Source: Acidobacteriota bacterium
GTDB lineage: Bacteria > Acidobacteriota > Holophagae > Holophagales > Holophagaceae
DNA: 64,000 bases
Assembly: GCA_016213735.1 (NCBI GenBank)
Contig: JACQZU010000021.1
Coordinates: 1-64,000 of the forward strand
Direction of reading: 5' to 3'
Shown: positions 19,319 to 29,000 of the stretch, piece after piece
Layout of the letters: each line of letters opens with the position of its first letter
How positions within the stretch are numbered: the stretch's first letter is position 1
Position numbers and translations under genes: made by a program
The notes under the pieces: generated by a model
What the model saw: the letters and a program-made list of their open reading frames with translations, nothing else
What the model was told of the DNA's origin: nothing
Databases searched by the model: none

Positions 19319-20266
19319 GTGTCCAGACCCGACCGCGTCAACCACGCCTACGAACTCATCGGCGCCACCCCCGTGGTGCGCCTCAACCGCATCGTCCCCA
19401 AGGGCAGCGCGACCATCTTCCTGAAACTGGAGAGCGCCAATCCCGGCGGCTCCGTCAAGGACCGCATCGCGTTGGCCATGATCGAGGACGCCGAGCGCCG
19501 GGGGGCCCTCAAGCCCGGCCAGACCGTGCTGGAGGCCACCAGCGGCAACACGGGCATCGGCCTGGCCTTCGTGGCCGCCGCCAAGGGCTACGCCTTCACC
19601 CTGGTGATGCCCGACACCATGACCCTGGAGCGCCGGGCGCTGCTCAAGGCCTACGGCGCCGAGCTGGTGCTCACCCCGGGGTCCCTGGGGATGAAGGGGG
19701 CGGTGGACAAGGCGGAGGAGCTGGCCGGGGCCGACCCGAAGTACTGGCTCGTGCGCCAGTTCGACAATCCCGCCAACCCCGAGGTGCACCGCCGCACCAC
19801 CGCCCTGGAGGTGCTGGAGCAGGTGCCGGAGCTCGACGCCTTCGTGGCGGGCATCGGCACCGGCGGCACCATCACCGGGGTCGGGGAGGTCCTGGCCCAG
19901 AGAAAGCCGGGCACCCTGGTGATCGCGGTGGAGCCCGTGGACAGCCCCCTGCTCACCCAGGGCAAGGCGGGGCCCCACAAGATCCAGGGCATCGGCGCCA
20001 ACTTCGTGCCCTCCATCCTCAACCGCCAGGCCTACACCCGGGTGGAGGACGTGGGCTACGACGACGCCCTCCGCGTGGCCCGGCGCCTGGCCCGGGAGGA
20101 GGGTCTCCTCACCGGGATCTCCACCGGCGCCATCGTCCACGCCGCCCTGAAGGCCGCCGCGGAGCTGGGCCCGGGCAGGACCGTAGTGGCCGTGCTCTGC
20201 GACACCGGGGAGCGCTACCTCAGCCACGCCCTGTTCGCCGAGATCGACGCGCCCGTGGGGCCTTGA
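19319..20266 (+). CDS. cysK: cysteine synthase (O-acetylserine sulfhydrylase)
   Basis: A 315-residue PLP enzyme that makes cysteine from O-acetylserine and sulfide. The PLP lysine lies in NPGGSVKDRIA, the substrate loop in EATSGNTGIGLA, the phosphate loop in GIGTGGTITGVGE, and the C-terminal serine motif in GISTGAIVHAA. The GTG at 19319 has AGGAG 7 bases upstream and gives the usual N-terminus (DRVNHAYELIGATP); the frame upstream is leader. It opens the sulfur amino-acid block and is divergent from the Rrf2 regulator. Confidence 0.95.
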   Translation: MSRPDRVNHAYELIGATPVVRLNRIVPKGSATIFLKLESANPGGSVKDRIALAMIEDAERRGALKPGQTVLEATSGNTGIGLAFVAAAKGYAFTLVMPDTMTLERRALLKAYGAELVLTPGSLGMKGAVDKAEELAGADPKYWLVRQFDNPANPEVHRRTTALEVLEQVPELDAFVAGIGTGGTITGVGEVLAQRKPGTLVIAVEPVDSPLLTQGKAGPHKIQGIGANFVPSILNRQAYTRVEDVGYDDALRVARRLAREEGLLTGISTGAIVHAALKAAAELGPGRTVVAVLCDTGERYLSHALFAEIDAPVGP

Positions 20267-20310
20267 CAGGGGCGCCTCCTGGGCTGAAGCTGTTGCTTCA
20301 CGAGATCTTT

Positions 20311-20462
20311 GTCAGTCGAAGAGCGAGGTATCCAGAAAGGTGGAGGGACGGGCCCTGTGAAACCTTGGCAACCTGCGATGAGGAAACTCCCCGCAAGGTG
20401 CCAAATCCTGCCGCATCGAGGTTCGACAGCCGATGCGGAGAGATAGTGAGCGAATGACTGAC
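20311..20462 (+). promoter_or_regulatory. SAM riboswitch (S-box/SAM-I clan)
   Basis: The leader of metA carries the SAM-I core: GGTATCCAGAAAGGTGGAGG, GGGCCCTGTGAAACC, TTGGCAACC, then GGTGCCAAATCC and GAGAGATA. The closing helix pairs TATC with GATA, and a longer outer helix pairs GTCAGTC (20311-20317) with GACTGAC (20456-20462). Bound S-adenosylmethionine is expected to favour the terminator that follows directly, shutting off metA and the downstream methionine genes. The core motif is certain enough; the exact subclass (SAM-I or SAM-IV) is not. Confidence 0.93.
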
Positions 20463-20468
20463 GCTTGA

Positions 20469-20499
20469 GGGGCCCGGAGCATCGGGCCCCTTCGTTTTT
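20469..20499 (+). terminator. riboswitch expression-platform terminator
   Basis: GGGGCCCG at 20469-20476 pairs with CGGGCCCC at 20483-20490 around a 6-base loop, followed by TTCGTTTTT. It sits 7 bases after the aptamer and before metA, as expected of transcriptional SAM control. Confidence 0.85.
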
Positions 20500-20549
20500 C
20501 TGGTCCTGGCCTGCGACCGACGAGGGCTCACTCGAGAAGGCCTTCCGCC

Positions 20550-21485
20550 ATGCCCGTGACCATCCCCGAGACCCTGCCCGCCCGTGGCGTCCTGGAGCGG
20601 GAGAACGTCTTCCTCATGGGGGAGAACCGCGCCCTGCACCAGGACATCCGTCCCATGCGCATCGCGATCCTCAACCTGATGCCCACCAAGATCGCCACCG
20701 AGACCCAGCTCCTGCGCTTGCTGGGCAACACGCCCCTGCAGGTGGAGGCCACCCTCCTGCACATGGAATCCCACCTGAGCCGGAACACTGCCGCGGAGCA
20801 CCTCCTGGAGCACTACAGTCCCTTCGCGACGATCCAGGACCAGTTCTTCGACGGGCTCATCATCACCGGGGCCCCGGTGGAGCAGCTGCCCTTCGAGCAG
20901 GTGGACTATTGGCCCGAGCTGGTGCAGGTGATGGACTGGGCCCGCACCCACGTCTTCTCCACCTTCAACATCTGCTGGGGGGCCCAGGCCGCCCTCTACC
21001 ACCACCACGGCGTGCCCAAGTACCCGCTGGCGGAGAAGATGTTCGGCGTCTTCCCCCACCGGATCCTCGCCCCGGGAGAACGCCTCGTCCAGGGTTTCGA
21101 CGACCGCTTCTTCGCCCCCCACAGCCGGCACACGGAGATCCGCCGGGAGGACGTGCTGGCCGTGCCCGAACTGGTGCTGGTTTCGGAATCCGAGGAGGCG
21201 GGCGTGTACCTTGTCCAGTCGAAGGACCGGCGGCACGTGTTCGTGACGGGCCACTCCGAATACGACCCCCTCACGCTGAAGGCCGAGTACGTGCGGGACG
21301 TGGAGAAGGGCCTGCCCATCGCGGTGCCGAAGAACTATTTCCCCGGCGAAGATCCAGCCCGGGAACCCCTGGTGCGCTGGCGGGGTCACGCCAACCTCCT
21401 GTACTCGAACTGGCTGAACTACTGCGTCTACCAGGAGACCCCCTACGACCTCCGGACCCTGCCCCCGAAGCCGGAGGGTTCATGA
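20550..21485 (+). CDS. metA: homoserine O-acyltransferase, MetA type
   Basis: A 311-residue MetA-family enzyme that acylates homoserine, the first step committed to methionine. The family start ([20 protein letters not shown]), the catalytic cysteine C142 in [11 protein letters not shown] and the histidine/glutamate motif GHSEYDP are present. Acyl-donor preference (acetyl- or succinyl-CoA) varies in this family and I cannot set it from sequence. It lies behind the SAM riboswitch and overlaps lysC by 4 bp (ATGA). Confidence 0.96.
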   Translation: MPVTIPETLPARGVLERENVFLMGENRALHQDIRPMRIAILNLMPTKIATETQLLRLLGNTPLQVEATLLHMESHLSRNTAAEHLLEHYSPFATIQDQFFDGLIITGAPVEQLPFEQVDYWPELVQVMDWARTHVFSTFNICWGAQAALYHHHGVPKYPLAEKMFGVFPHRILAPGERLVQGFDDRFFAPHSRHTEIRREDVLAVPELVLVSESEEAGVYLVQSKDRRHVFVTGHSEYDPLTLKAEYVRDVEKGLPIAVPKNYFPGEDPAREPLVRWRGHANLLYSNWLNYCVYQETPYDLRTLPPKPEGS

Positions 21486-22843
21486 GCCTCAAAGTCCTGA
21501 AATTCGGCGGGGAGGCCCTGGAGAGTCCCGAGGCCCTGGGGCGTGTGCGGGAAATCGTCCAGGCGGAGCTGCCGGGCGGGGGCGTGGTGGTGTCCTCGGC
21601 CCGGAACGGCTCCCGGGGCCGGCTCCTCCAGGCCCTGGAATCCGCCCGGCGGGGAGACCTCCACGAGGCCAACGCCCGGCTGGCGGAACTGCAGGAGGGA
21701 CACGAACGCCTGGCGGCCTGCCTCGGGCTGGGGGAGGAACATGGCCGTCGCTGCGGAACCCTGTTCCAGCGGCTCGGGGCCCTGGTGGAAGGGTCGGCCC
21801 TGGTGCGGGAGGCCAGCGCCCGGACCCAGGACGCGGCCCTGGCCGCGGGCGAAATCCTGAGCGCTCACCTCCTGGCCGACTGGCTGAAGCAGGACGGAAC
21901 CCAGGCCCGCTTCCTGGAGGCAGGGGAGCTCCTTCGCACCGATGGGGTCCACGGGCACGCCCGGCCCGACCTCCAGGCCACCCGCCTCGCGGCGGGGAGT
22001 CAGGCTCCGGGCCTGCGGCGCGGCGCGCGGGTGGTGGTGCCCGGCGGCATCGGGCAGGGCCCCGACGGCGCCCCCACCACGCTGGGCCGGGGCTTCTCCG
22101 ACACCAGCGCCACCCTCCTGGGGGAGGCCCTGGACGCCGACGAGGTCCAGATCTGGACCCAGGTGGACGGCATTCTCACCGCCGATCCCAGCCTGGTGCC
22201 GGAGGCCCGGCCCATCCCCCGCATGAGCTTCGCCGAGGCCTCGGCCCTCTGCGCCTTCGGGGCCAAGGTGCTGCACGCGGACTCCCTGGCGCCCGCGGCG
22301 CGGGCGGGCTTTCCCCTGCTGGTGGCCAACGCCCTTCGGCCCCGCGCGAGCCGGACCAGTGTCCTCCCGGGCAGCCTCGTGCGCCGGCCCGGGGAAGTCA
22401 CCTCGGTGGCCTACAAGGAGGGCGTCCTGGCGGTGCGCTTTCCGGGCGCCTTCCCCCTCGAGGAATTGCTGGCCACCGCGCTTCGCCTGGAGGAGGGCGG
22501 TTTCCAGCGCTTCGGCCTGCTGTCCGACCCCGAGGGTTCCCTGCTGGTGGTCCACCCGGGCTCCCAGGCACCGGAACGGACGGTCCGGGAGCTGGAATCC
22601 GCTGGGGCGCGCGTGGAACGCGGGTGGGCCGTGGTGGCCCTGGTGGGCGAGGGCCTTCGTCTGGATCCCGGCGCGCCGGCGCGGCTCCTGGCCCCCCTGG
22701 CCGCCGAGCGGCTCGGGGCGGTGCTGGGGGGCGGCCCGGGCTCCGTGGCCTTCCTGCTGCCCGAGGACCGCCTGGCCGAATGGATCCCGAGGCTGCACCG
22801 GACCTTCATCCTGGACGCGGAATGCGCCACCCTGGGCACCTGA
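21482..22843 (+). CDS. lysC: aspartate kinase
   Basis: A 453-residue aspartokinase: N-terminal kinase fold ([62 protein letters not shown]) and about 150 C-terminal residues of ACT type ([27 protein letters not shown]), the usual feedback site. The kinase motif FSDTSA differs slightly from the common GSDTTA. Translation is coupled to metA, so the aspartate-family entry enzyme is under the methionine riboswitch. No homoserine dehydrogenase is fused or adjacent. Confidence 0.93.
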   Translation: MSLKVLKFGGEALESPEALGRVREIVQAELPGGGVVVSSARNGSRGRLLQALESARRGDLHEANARLAELQEGHERLAACLGLGEEHGRRCGTLFQRLGALVEGSALVREASARTQDAALAAGEILSAHLLADWLKQDGTQARFLEAGELLRTDGVHGHARPDLQATRLAAGSQAPGLRRGARVVVPGGIGQGPDGAPTTLGRGFSDTSATLLGEALDADEVQIWTQVDGILTADPSLVPEARPIPRMSFAEASALCAFGAKVLHADSLAPAARAGFPLLVANALRPRASRTSVLPGSLVRRPGEVTSVAYKEGVLAVRFPGAFPLEELLATALRLEEGGFQRFGLLSDPEGSLLVVHPGSQAPERTVRELESAGARVERGWAVVALVGEGLRLDPGAPARLLAPLAAERLGAVLGGGPGSVAFLLPEDRLAEWIPRLHRTFILDAECATLGT

Positions 22844-22850
22844 GGCGGCC

Positions 22851-23603
22851 ATGGACATGAATCTCGCGGGAAGGCGGATCCTGGTCACCGGCGGCAGCCG
22901 GGGCATCGGCGCCGCCGCGGTGCGCCTCCTGGCGGCCCTGGGCGCACGGGTCGCCTTCACCTACCTCTCGGGCCGGGACGCTGCGGAAGCCCTGGTGCGG
23001 GAGGTGCCGGGCGCCCTGGCCCTGCAGGGCGACCAGCGCCTCCGGGAGGACGCGCGGCGCGTGGTGTCCGAAGTGGAACGCGCCTTCGGCGGCCTGGACG
23101 CCTTCGTGGGGAATGCCGGCCTCTGGCAGCCCACCCCCGCGGTCCTGGAAGGGGAAGAGGTCCTGGAGGCGGTGCTCGAGGTGAACCTCCGGGGGCTCTT
23201 CCGGTGGCACGCCGAGGTGATCCCCGCCCTCCGGCGTGCCGGGGGGGGCTCCATCCTGTTGATCTCCAGCACCGCCGGCCAGCGGGGCGAGGCGGGCTAC
23301 GGCGCCTACGCCGCGGCCAAGGGGGGGGTGATCTCCCTGGTGAAGTCCCTCGCCGTGGAGCTGGGTCCCTGGGGCATCCGGGTGAACGGGGTGGCCCCGG
23401 GATGGGTGGACACGGACATGGCGGCGCCGGCCCTGCGGGCCGATCCCGCGGAGCGCGCCCGCATCGCGGCGGCCTTCCCCCTCGGCCGGATCCCTGGGCC
23501 CGGGGACCTGGCCGGACCCGTCGCCTTCCTCCTCAGCGACTGGGCCCAGGCCGTCACCGGGGAGATCCTGAACGTCAACGGAGGCACGGTCCTGTGCGGA
23601 TGA
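22851..23603 (+). CDS. short-chain dehydrogenase/reductase (SDR)
   Basis: A 250-residue classical SDR: cofactor motif TGGSRGIGAAAV, NAG in VGNAGLW, catalytic serine in LISSTAGQRG, YAAAKGG (Tyr and Lys), and PGWVDTDM. It resembles FabG-like oxidoreductases, but its place between lysC and the MTHFR fusion gives no clear substrate. The ATG at 22851, 8 bases after the lysC stop, and a second ATG at 22857 are both possible starts. It is probably transcribed from the riboswitch-controlled operon. Confidence 0.9.
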   Translation: MDMNLAGRRILVTGGSRGIGAAAVRLLAALGARVAFTYLSGRDAAEALVREVPGALALQGDQRLREDARRVVSEVERAFGGLDAFVGNAGLWQPTPAVLEGEEVLEAVLEVNLRGLFRWHAEVIPALRRAGGGSILLISSTAGQRGEAGYGAYAAAKGGVISLVKSLAVELGPWGIRVNGVAPGWVDTDMAAPALRADPAERARIAAAFPLGRIPGPGDLAGPVAFLLSDWAQAVTGEILNVNGGTVLCG

Positions 23604-23660
23604 ATCCGAACCCAGGCCGGGGGAGCCACCGGCCGATGAGTGCGTGGAACGGAGACACCC

Positions 23661-25487
23661 ATGACTGAATCCTTCCGCACGGCCCTGGAGCAGGGGCAGC
23701 GCTTCCTGTTCGACGGCAGCACCCCCACGGTGCTCTACGAGCGGGGGGTCTTCATCAACCGCTCCTTCGACGAGGCCAACACCGTGGCCCCGGAGCTGGT
23801 GCTCGCCATCCACCAGGAGTTCCGCAAGGGCGGCGCCCAGGTGCTCACCACCAACACCTGGGCCGCGAACCGCCTCAAGCTCAAGGACTACGGCCTCTCC
23901 GACGACCTGGGCCGCATCAACCGCGCGGGCGCCGAGCTGGCCCGTAAGGCCGCCGAGGGGGAAGCCTGGGTGGCGGGCTGCCTGGGCCCCCTGGGGGTCC
24001 GCATCGAGCCCTGGGGACCGACCTCCTTCGACGAGGCCCGGGACTTCTTCAAGGAGCAGGTGGAGGCCCTCCTCTCAGGTGGGGTGGACCTCTTCGTCCT
24101 GGAGAGTTTCGGGGACCTCAATGAGATCCAGCAGGCCATCCGGGCCATCCGGGAGACCTGCCCCCTGCCCGTGGTGGCCATGATGACCCCCAACGACGAG
24201 GGCCAGACCCTCTACGGCACCGAGCCCGAGTGGTACATCCGCAAGCTGGCGGAATGGGGGGCCGACCTGGTGGGCGTCAACGGTGGCAACGGCCCCGCCC
24301 CGCTCCTGGACCTCCTGCGCCGATTCAAGGAGGTGACGGACCGTCCCCTGGTGCTCCAGCCCAGCGCCGGCCTGCCCCGCATGGTGGACGGCCGCCTGCT
24401 CTACATGGCCAGCCCGGAGTACCTCGGCGAGTTCGCCCGGCAGGCCCTCCTCCTGGGGGCCCAGGCCGTGGGGGGCTGCGCGGGCACCACCCCGGCCCAC
24501 ACCCGGGCCATGCGCGCCGCCCTCCGGCAGGACCAGGCTTTCCTGGAGGCGAAGCCGGAGCCGGTCCTCCGGGATTCGGAGACCCCCTCCGTCACCCTGC
24601 CCTTCAGCAAGCGCAGCGCCTTCTCCGGGAAGCTCCACCGGGGCCGCTTTGTCACCACGGTGGAGCTGGTGCCCCCCAAGGGGTCCACGGTGGACCGCCT
24701 CATCGACAAGGCCACCCGCTGCAAGGCCATGGGCGTGGACGCCATCAACGTTCCCGACGGCCCCCGGGCCATGGCCCGCATGTCCGCCCTGGCCACGGCC
24801 CTCCTCATCGAGCAGGAGGTGGGCATCGAGACGATCCTCCACTACGCCTGCCGGGACCGGAACCTCCTGGGGATGCAGAGCGACCTCCTGGGCGCCAGCG
24901 CCCTGGGCCTGCGCAACATCCTGGCGATCACCGGGGACCCCCCCAAGCTGGGGCCCTACCCCCAGGCCACGGCCGTCTTCGACGTGGACAGCATCGGCCT
25001 GGTGAACATCCTCTCCCGCCTCAACAGCGGCCTGGACCTGGGGGGCAGCAGCATCGGCGCCCCCACCTGCTTCAGCGTGGGGGTGGGAGCCAATCCCGTG
25101 GCCCCGGACCTGGAGAAGGAGCAGACCCGCTTCCGCTACAAGGTGGAGGCGGGGGCGGAGTGGGCCATCACCCAGCCGGTCTTCGACACGGAATCCCTCT
25201 TCCGGTTCCTGGAGTTCTCCTCGGCCTTCAAGATCCCTGTCTTGGCAGGGATCTGGCCCCTCAAGAGCCTCCGCAACGCGGAGTTCATGGCCAACGAGGT
25301 TCCCGGCGTCCTCGTGCCCCGCAGCATCCTGGAGCGCATGGCCCGCTGGGAGGCTCCGGAGGACCAGCTCAAGCAGGGCTTCGCCATCGCCCGGGAGTTG
25401 ATCGACGCCATCCGCTCCTCCGTCCAGGGCCTGCAGATCGCCGCCCCCCTGGGGCAGGTGGAGCTGCTGGAGGAACTGGTCCGGTGA
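23661..25487 (+). CDS. homocysteine S-methyltransferase-like / methylenetetrahydrofolate reductase fusion
   Basis: A 608-residue fusion. Residues about 10-290 form a homocysteine-methyltransferase barrel (LFDGSTPTVLYERG, LTTNTWAANRLKL); 310-600 form a MetF-type 5,10-methylenetetrahydrofolate reductase (VELVPPKGSTVDRLIDKA, LAITGDPPKLG, TQPVFD). The architecture matches B. subtilis YitJ. Of the three zinc cysteines expected in the first domain, only one remains: the NC motif is NG (G208), and GGCCG is GGCAG (C273, A274). The methyltransferase half may thus be inactive or changed, while the reductase would feed 5-methyl-THF to MetH downstream. The ATG at 23661 follows CGGAGA. Confidence 0.93.
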   Translation: MTESFRTALEQGQRFLFDGSTPTVLYERGVFINRSFDEANTVAPELVLAIHQEFRKGGAQVLTTNTWAANRLKLKDYGLSDDLGRINRAGAELARKAAEGEAWVAGCLGPLGVRIEPWGPTSFDEARDFFKEQVEALLSGGVDLFVLESFGDLNEIQQAIRAIRETCPLPVVAMMTPNDEGQTLYGTEPEWYIRKLAEWGADLVGVNGGNGPAPLLDLLRRFKEVTDRPLVLQPSAGLPRMVDGRLLYMASPEYLGEFARQALLLGAQAVGGCAGTTPAHTRAMRAALRQDQAFLEAKPEPVLRDSETPSVTLPFSKRSAFSGKLHRGRFVTTVELVPPKGSTVDRLIDKATRCKAMGVDAINVPDGPRAMARMSALATALLIEQEVGIETILHYACRDRNLLGMQSDLLGASALGLRNILAITGDPPKLGPYPQATAVFDVDSIGLVNILSRLNSGLDLGGSSIGAPTCFSVGVGANPVAPDLEKEQTRFRYKVEAGAEWAITQPVFDTESLFRFLEFSSAFKIPVLAGIWPLKSLRNAEFMANEVPGVLVPRSILERMARWEAPEDQLKQGFAIARELIDAIRSSVQGLQIAAPLGQVELLEELVR

Positions 25488-25564
25488 GCCGAGGATTCGC
25501 CCCCGCCCACGGCAGGGCACAGCCAGGCTCCGAGGGAGAGGCTCTGGGGCGAAAAGAAATTTTT

Positions 25565-25676
25565 CACCACCAAGACACCAAGAACACCAAGAACAGCAAG
25601 GAAAACAGGCCCCCCACGCCAGGGTGCTTGCTTTTCTTGGTGAAGGCCCGCAGGGCCGCTTGGTGTCTTGGTGGTG
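25565..25676. repeat. long inverted repeat with 18-bp perfect arms
   Basis: CACCACCAAGACACCAAG at 25565-25582 is the exact reverse complement of 25659-25676; an inner CACCAAGAA also pairs with TTCTTGGTG at 25635-25643. The arms sit in a gap of 229 bases with composition unlike its neighbours, between the MTHFR fusion and the ferredoxin gene. It contains no gene. It may be a small palindromic dispersed element; a transcript hairpin acting as an attenuator is also possible. Confidence 0.85.
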
Positions 25677-25716
25677 ACATTCGTCTTTATTGCAATCTCA
25701 CGATCGCGAGCCCCCG

Positions 25717-26013
25717 TTGAGCGCCCCCGTCCAGGTGCACTTCGAACTGGAGGACCTCCTGGTGGAGGCCCCGGAGGGGACTTCGCTCCAGGCCATCGTC
25801 GAGGCCTCGGGGGCGGACGTGACCTTCGGGTGCCGCAACGGCTCCTGCGGCACCTGCCGGATCCGGGTCCTCCGGGGCCTGGAGCACTGCTCGGAGGCGG
25901 GACCCGAGGAGCGGGACTTCCTCGCCGCCCTGGGGGCTCCTCCCGATCACCGTCTCGCCTGCCAGGTTCGGCTCCTGGGGGACGTGGACATCGCCTACCT
26001 GGGGCCCCCATGA
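25717..26013 (+). CDS. 2Fe-2S plant-type ferredoxin
   Basis: A 98-residue beta-grasp ferredoxin. Cluster cysteines are C-x5-C-x2-C in FGCRNGSCGTCRIRV, with the fourth in RLACQVRLL. It overlaps metH by 4 bp (ATGA), so the two are co-translated. MetH needs a one-electron donor to re-reduce cob(II)alamin during reactivation; the linkage suggests this protein fills that role, which is inference. The start is a TTG at 25717 with only a weak GAG ahead; a TTG at 25690 is the alternative. Confidence 0.85.
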   Translation: MSAPVQVHFELEDLLVEAPEGTSLQAIVEASGADVTFGCRNGSCGTCRIRVLRGLEHCSEAGPEERDFLAALGAPPDHRLACQVRLLGDVDIAYLGPP

Positions 26014-29000
26014 GCACCCTCGAAAGCCTCCTCAAGGAAAAGGTCCTGCTCCTGGACGGGGGCATGGGCACCCAGATCTTCGCCCGCAAGCCCACGGTGG
26101 ACGACTTCGGCGGCCCGGCCCTGGAAGGCTGCATGGAGCTGTTGAACGAGCGGCGCCCCGAGTGGATCCGGGACATCCACGCCTCCTACTTCGCGGCCGG
26201 CTCGGACGCGGTGGAGACCAACACCTTCGGGTGCAACGAGGTGGTGCTAGGGGAATTCGGCCTGGCCCACCGTGTGGAGGAGCTCAACGCCCTGGCCGTG
26301 GCGCTCGCCCGGGAGGCCGCCGCGGATTTCGCGGGACCCCGCTTCGTCATCGGCTCGGTGGGCCCCGGCACCAAGCTGGTGACCCTGGGCCACGTCAGCC
26401 CCGCGGTGCTCTACGCCTCCTACCTGGCCCAGATGCGGGGCCTGGTGCGGGCGGGGGCCGACGCCATCCTCATCGAGACCTGCCAGGACCTGGGCCAGAT
26501 CAAGGCCGCGGTGCGGGCGGCCCGGGCCGCCATGGCCGAGTTGCAGCGCCGGGTCCCGCTCTGGGTCCAGGCCACGGTGGAGGCCACGGGCACCCTGCTC
26601 CTGGGCTCGGACATCGCCGCGGTCCTGACCACCCTGGAACCCCTGGGGGTGGACCTGCTGGGATTGAACTGCGCCACGGGGCCGGACGAAATGCACGCCC
26701 ACCTGGCGCACCTGGCGGCGGCCTCTCCCTTCCCCATTTCCTGCCTCCCCAATGCCGGGCTCCCCCTCAACGAGGGCGGGCGAACCGTCTACCCTCTGGG
26801 GCCCGATGCCTTCGCGGAGAAGGTCCTCGCCTCCGCCAAGGAATTCCACCTCAACGTGGTGGGCGGCTGCTGCGGCACGACCCCCGAGCACATCCGCGCC
26901 CTGAAGCAGCGCCTGGGTTCCCTGGCGCCGGTCCACCGCACCCCCGCCGCGGAACGCTCGGTGGCCAGCCTCTACCAGAGCGTGCCCCTGCGCCAGGAGC
27001 CGCGGCCCCTCATCGTGGGGGAGCGCACCAACGCCAACGGCAGCCGGCTCTTCCGGGACCTTCTGGCCCAGGAGGACTTCGACGCCATGGTGGGGGTGGC
27101 CAAGGAGCAGCAGCGCGAGGGGGCCCACCTGCTCGACGTGTGCGTGGCCTTCGTGGGCCGCGACGAGGTGAGGGACATGGAGGCCTTTCTGAAGAAGGCC
27201 GTCACCCAGGTGACCCTGCCCCTGATGATCGACTCCACCGAACTTCCCGTCATCGAGAAGGCCCTCCAGACGGCCCCGGGGAAATGCCTCGTCAACTCCA
27301 TCAACCTGGAGGACGGGGAGGCCCGGGCCCGGGCCGTGTTGGCCCTCTGCCGGGAGTATGGCGCCGGCGTGGTGGCCCTCACCATCGACGAGGAGGGCAT
27401 GGCCAAGACGGTGGAGCGAAAGCTCGCCGTGGCCCGGCGCCTGGTCGACCTCGCCGTGAACCAGGCGGGCCTGGATCCCGGGGACCTCATCCTGGACCCC
27501 CTCACCTTCACCCTGGGCTCCGGCGAGGAGGGCTTCCGGCGCAGCGCCGTGGCAACCCTGGAGGCCATTCAAGCCATCAAGGAGCGTTGGCCCGGGGTCC
27601 TCACGCTGCTGGGGGTGAGCAACGTCAGCTTCGGGCTCAAGCCCGCCGCCCGGCACCCCCTCAACTCGCTCATGCTCTATCACGCGGTGAAGGCGGGCCT
27701 GGATCTGGCGATCTTCAACGCGTCCAAGGTGATGCCCGTGGCCGGAATCCCGGAGGCAGAGCGCAGGGCATTGGAGGACCTGATCTTCGACCGGCGCGCC
27801 GAGGGCTACGATCCCCTCAAGGTGGTGCTCTCGCTCTACGAGGGCGCCACCCTGGCGGCCCGGAAGGGCTCCCGCGCCGGCCTGGGGATCGGGGAGAGGC
27901 TCCGCCTGGACATCGTGGAGGGCGACAAGCGGACCATCGTGGCGGACGTGGAGGAGGCCCGGGCCACCATCCCTCCGCTGGACATCATCAACCTCCACCT
28001 GCTGGAGGGGATGCGCGTGGTGGGCGAGCGCTTCGGGGCGGGGGAGATGCAGCTCCCCTTCGTGCTGGAGAGCGCCGAGGCCATGAAGGCAGCCATCGCC
28101 CACCTGGAACCCCACATGCCCCGGGAGGGCGGGAAGTCCAAGGGCCGCCTCCTCCTGGCCACGGTGAAGGGTGACGTCCACGACATCGGCAAGAACCTGG
28201 TGGACATCATCCTGAGCAACAACGGCTACGAGGTGCGGAACCTGGGCATCAAGCAGCCGGTGGAGGCGATCCTCAAGGCCCTGGAGGAATGGCCCGCGGA
28301 CGCCATCGGCCTGTCCGGGCTCCTCGTGAAGTCCACGGTGATCATGAAGGAGAACCTGGAGTACATGGCCTCCCTCGGCCTGCAGGTGCCGGTGATCCTG
28401 GGGGGCGCCGCCCTCACCCGGAACTTCGTCGAACAGGACTGCCAGGCGGTCTACAGCGGCCCGGTCCTCTACGCGGCGGACGCCTTCGAAGGCCTTCGCC
28501 ACATGGAGGCCCTGGCCTCCGGAGCCCCGCCGGTCTCCGCGCCCAGGGCCGCAGAGCCCGCCATCCGGGTGCTTCGCCGCGGGGAGGGCCGGGTCGCCCT
28601 GGACGGCCGGGACCGCAGCAGCTGGATCCAGGACTCGGGCCCGCCGCCGGAGCCGCCCTTCTGGGGCGCGGTGGAGCGCGCGGACCCCCTCCAGGACATC
28701 TACGCCTTCCTGGACGAGTTCGTGGTGATCCGGAACCGGTGGTCCTTCACCCAGGGCAAGCTGCCGGACGAGGCCTTCCGGGACCTCCTGGAGCAGAAGG
28801 CCGAGCCCCTGCTGGCGGCCTGGAAGGCGCGCCTGCTGGCCGAACCCCTGCTGCAGCCCCGGGCCCGTTACGGGTACTTCCCCGTCCGGGCCGAGGGGGA
28901 CCGCCTGAAGGTCTTCGATCCCGAGCGGCGGACGCAGCTCTCGGAGTGGCGCTTCCCCCGCCAGGCGGGAGGACGGCGCCTGTGCATCGCGGACTTCTTC

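Noticed and set aside
20465-21481. Extension of the aspartate kinase frame upstream through metA
   Set aside because: This part runs antiphase to metA, which has all family motifs. The lysC start is the ATG at 21482 within the metA stop.
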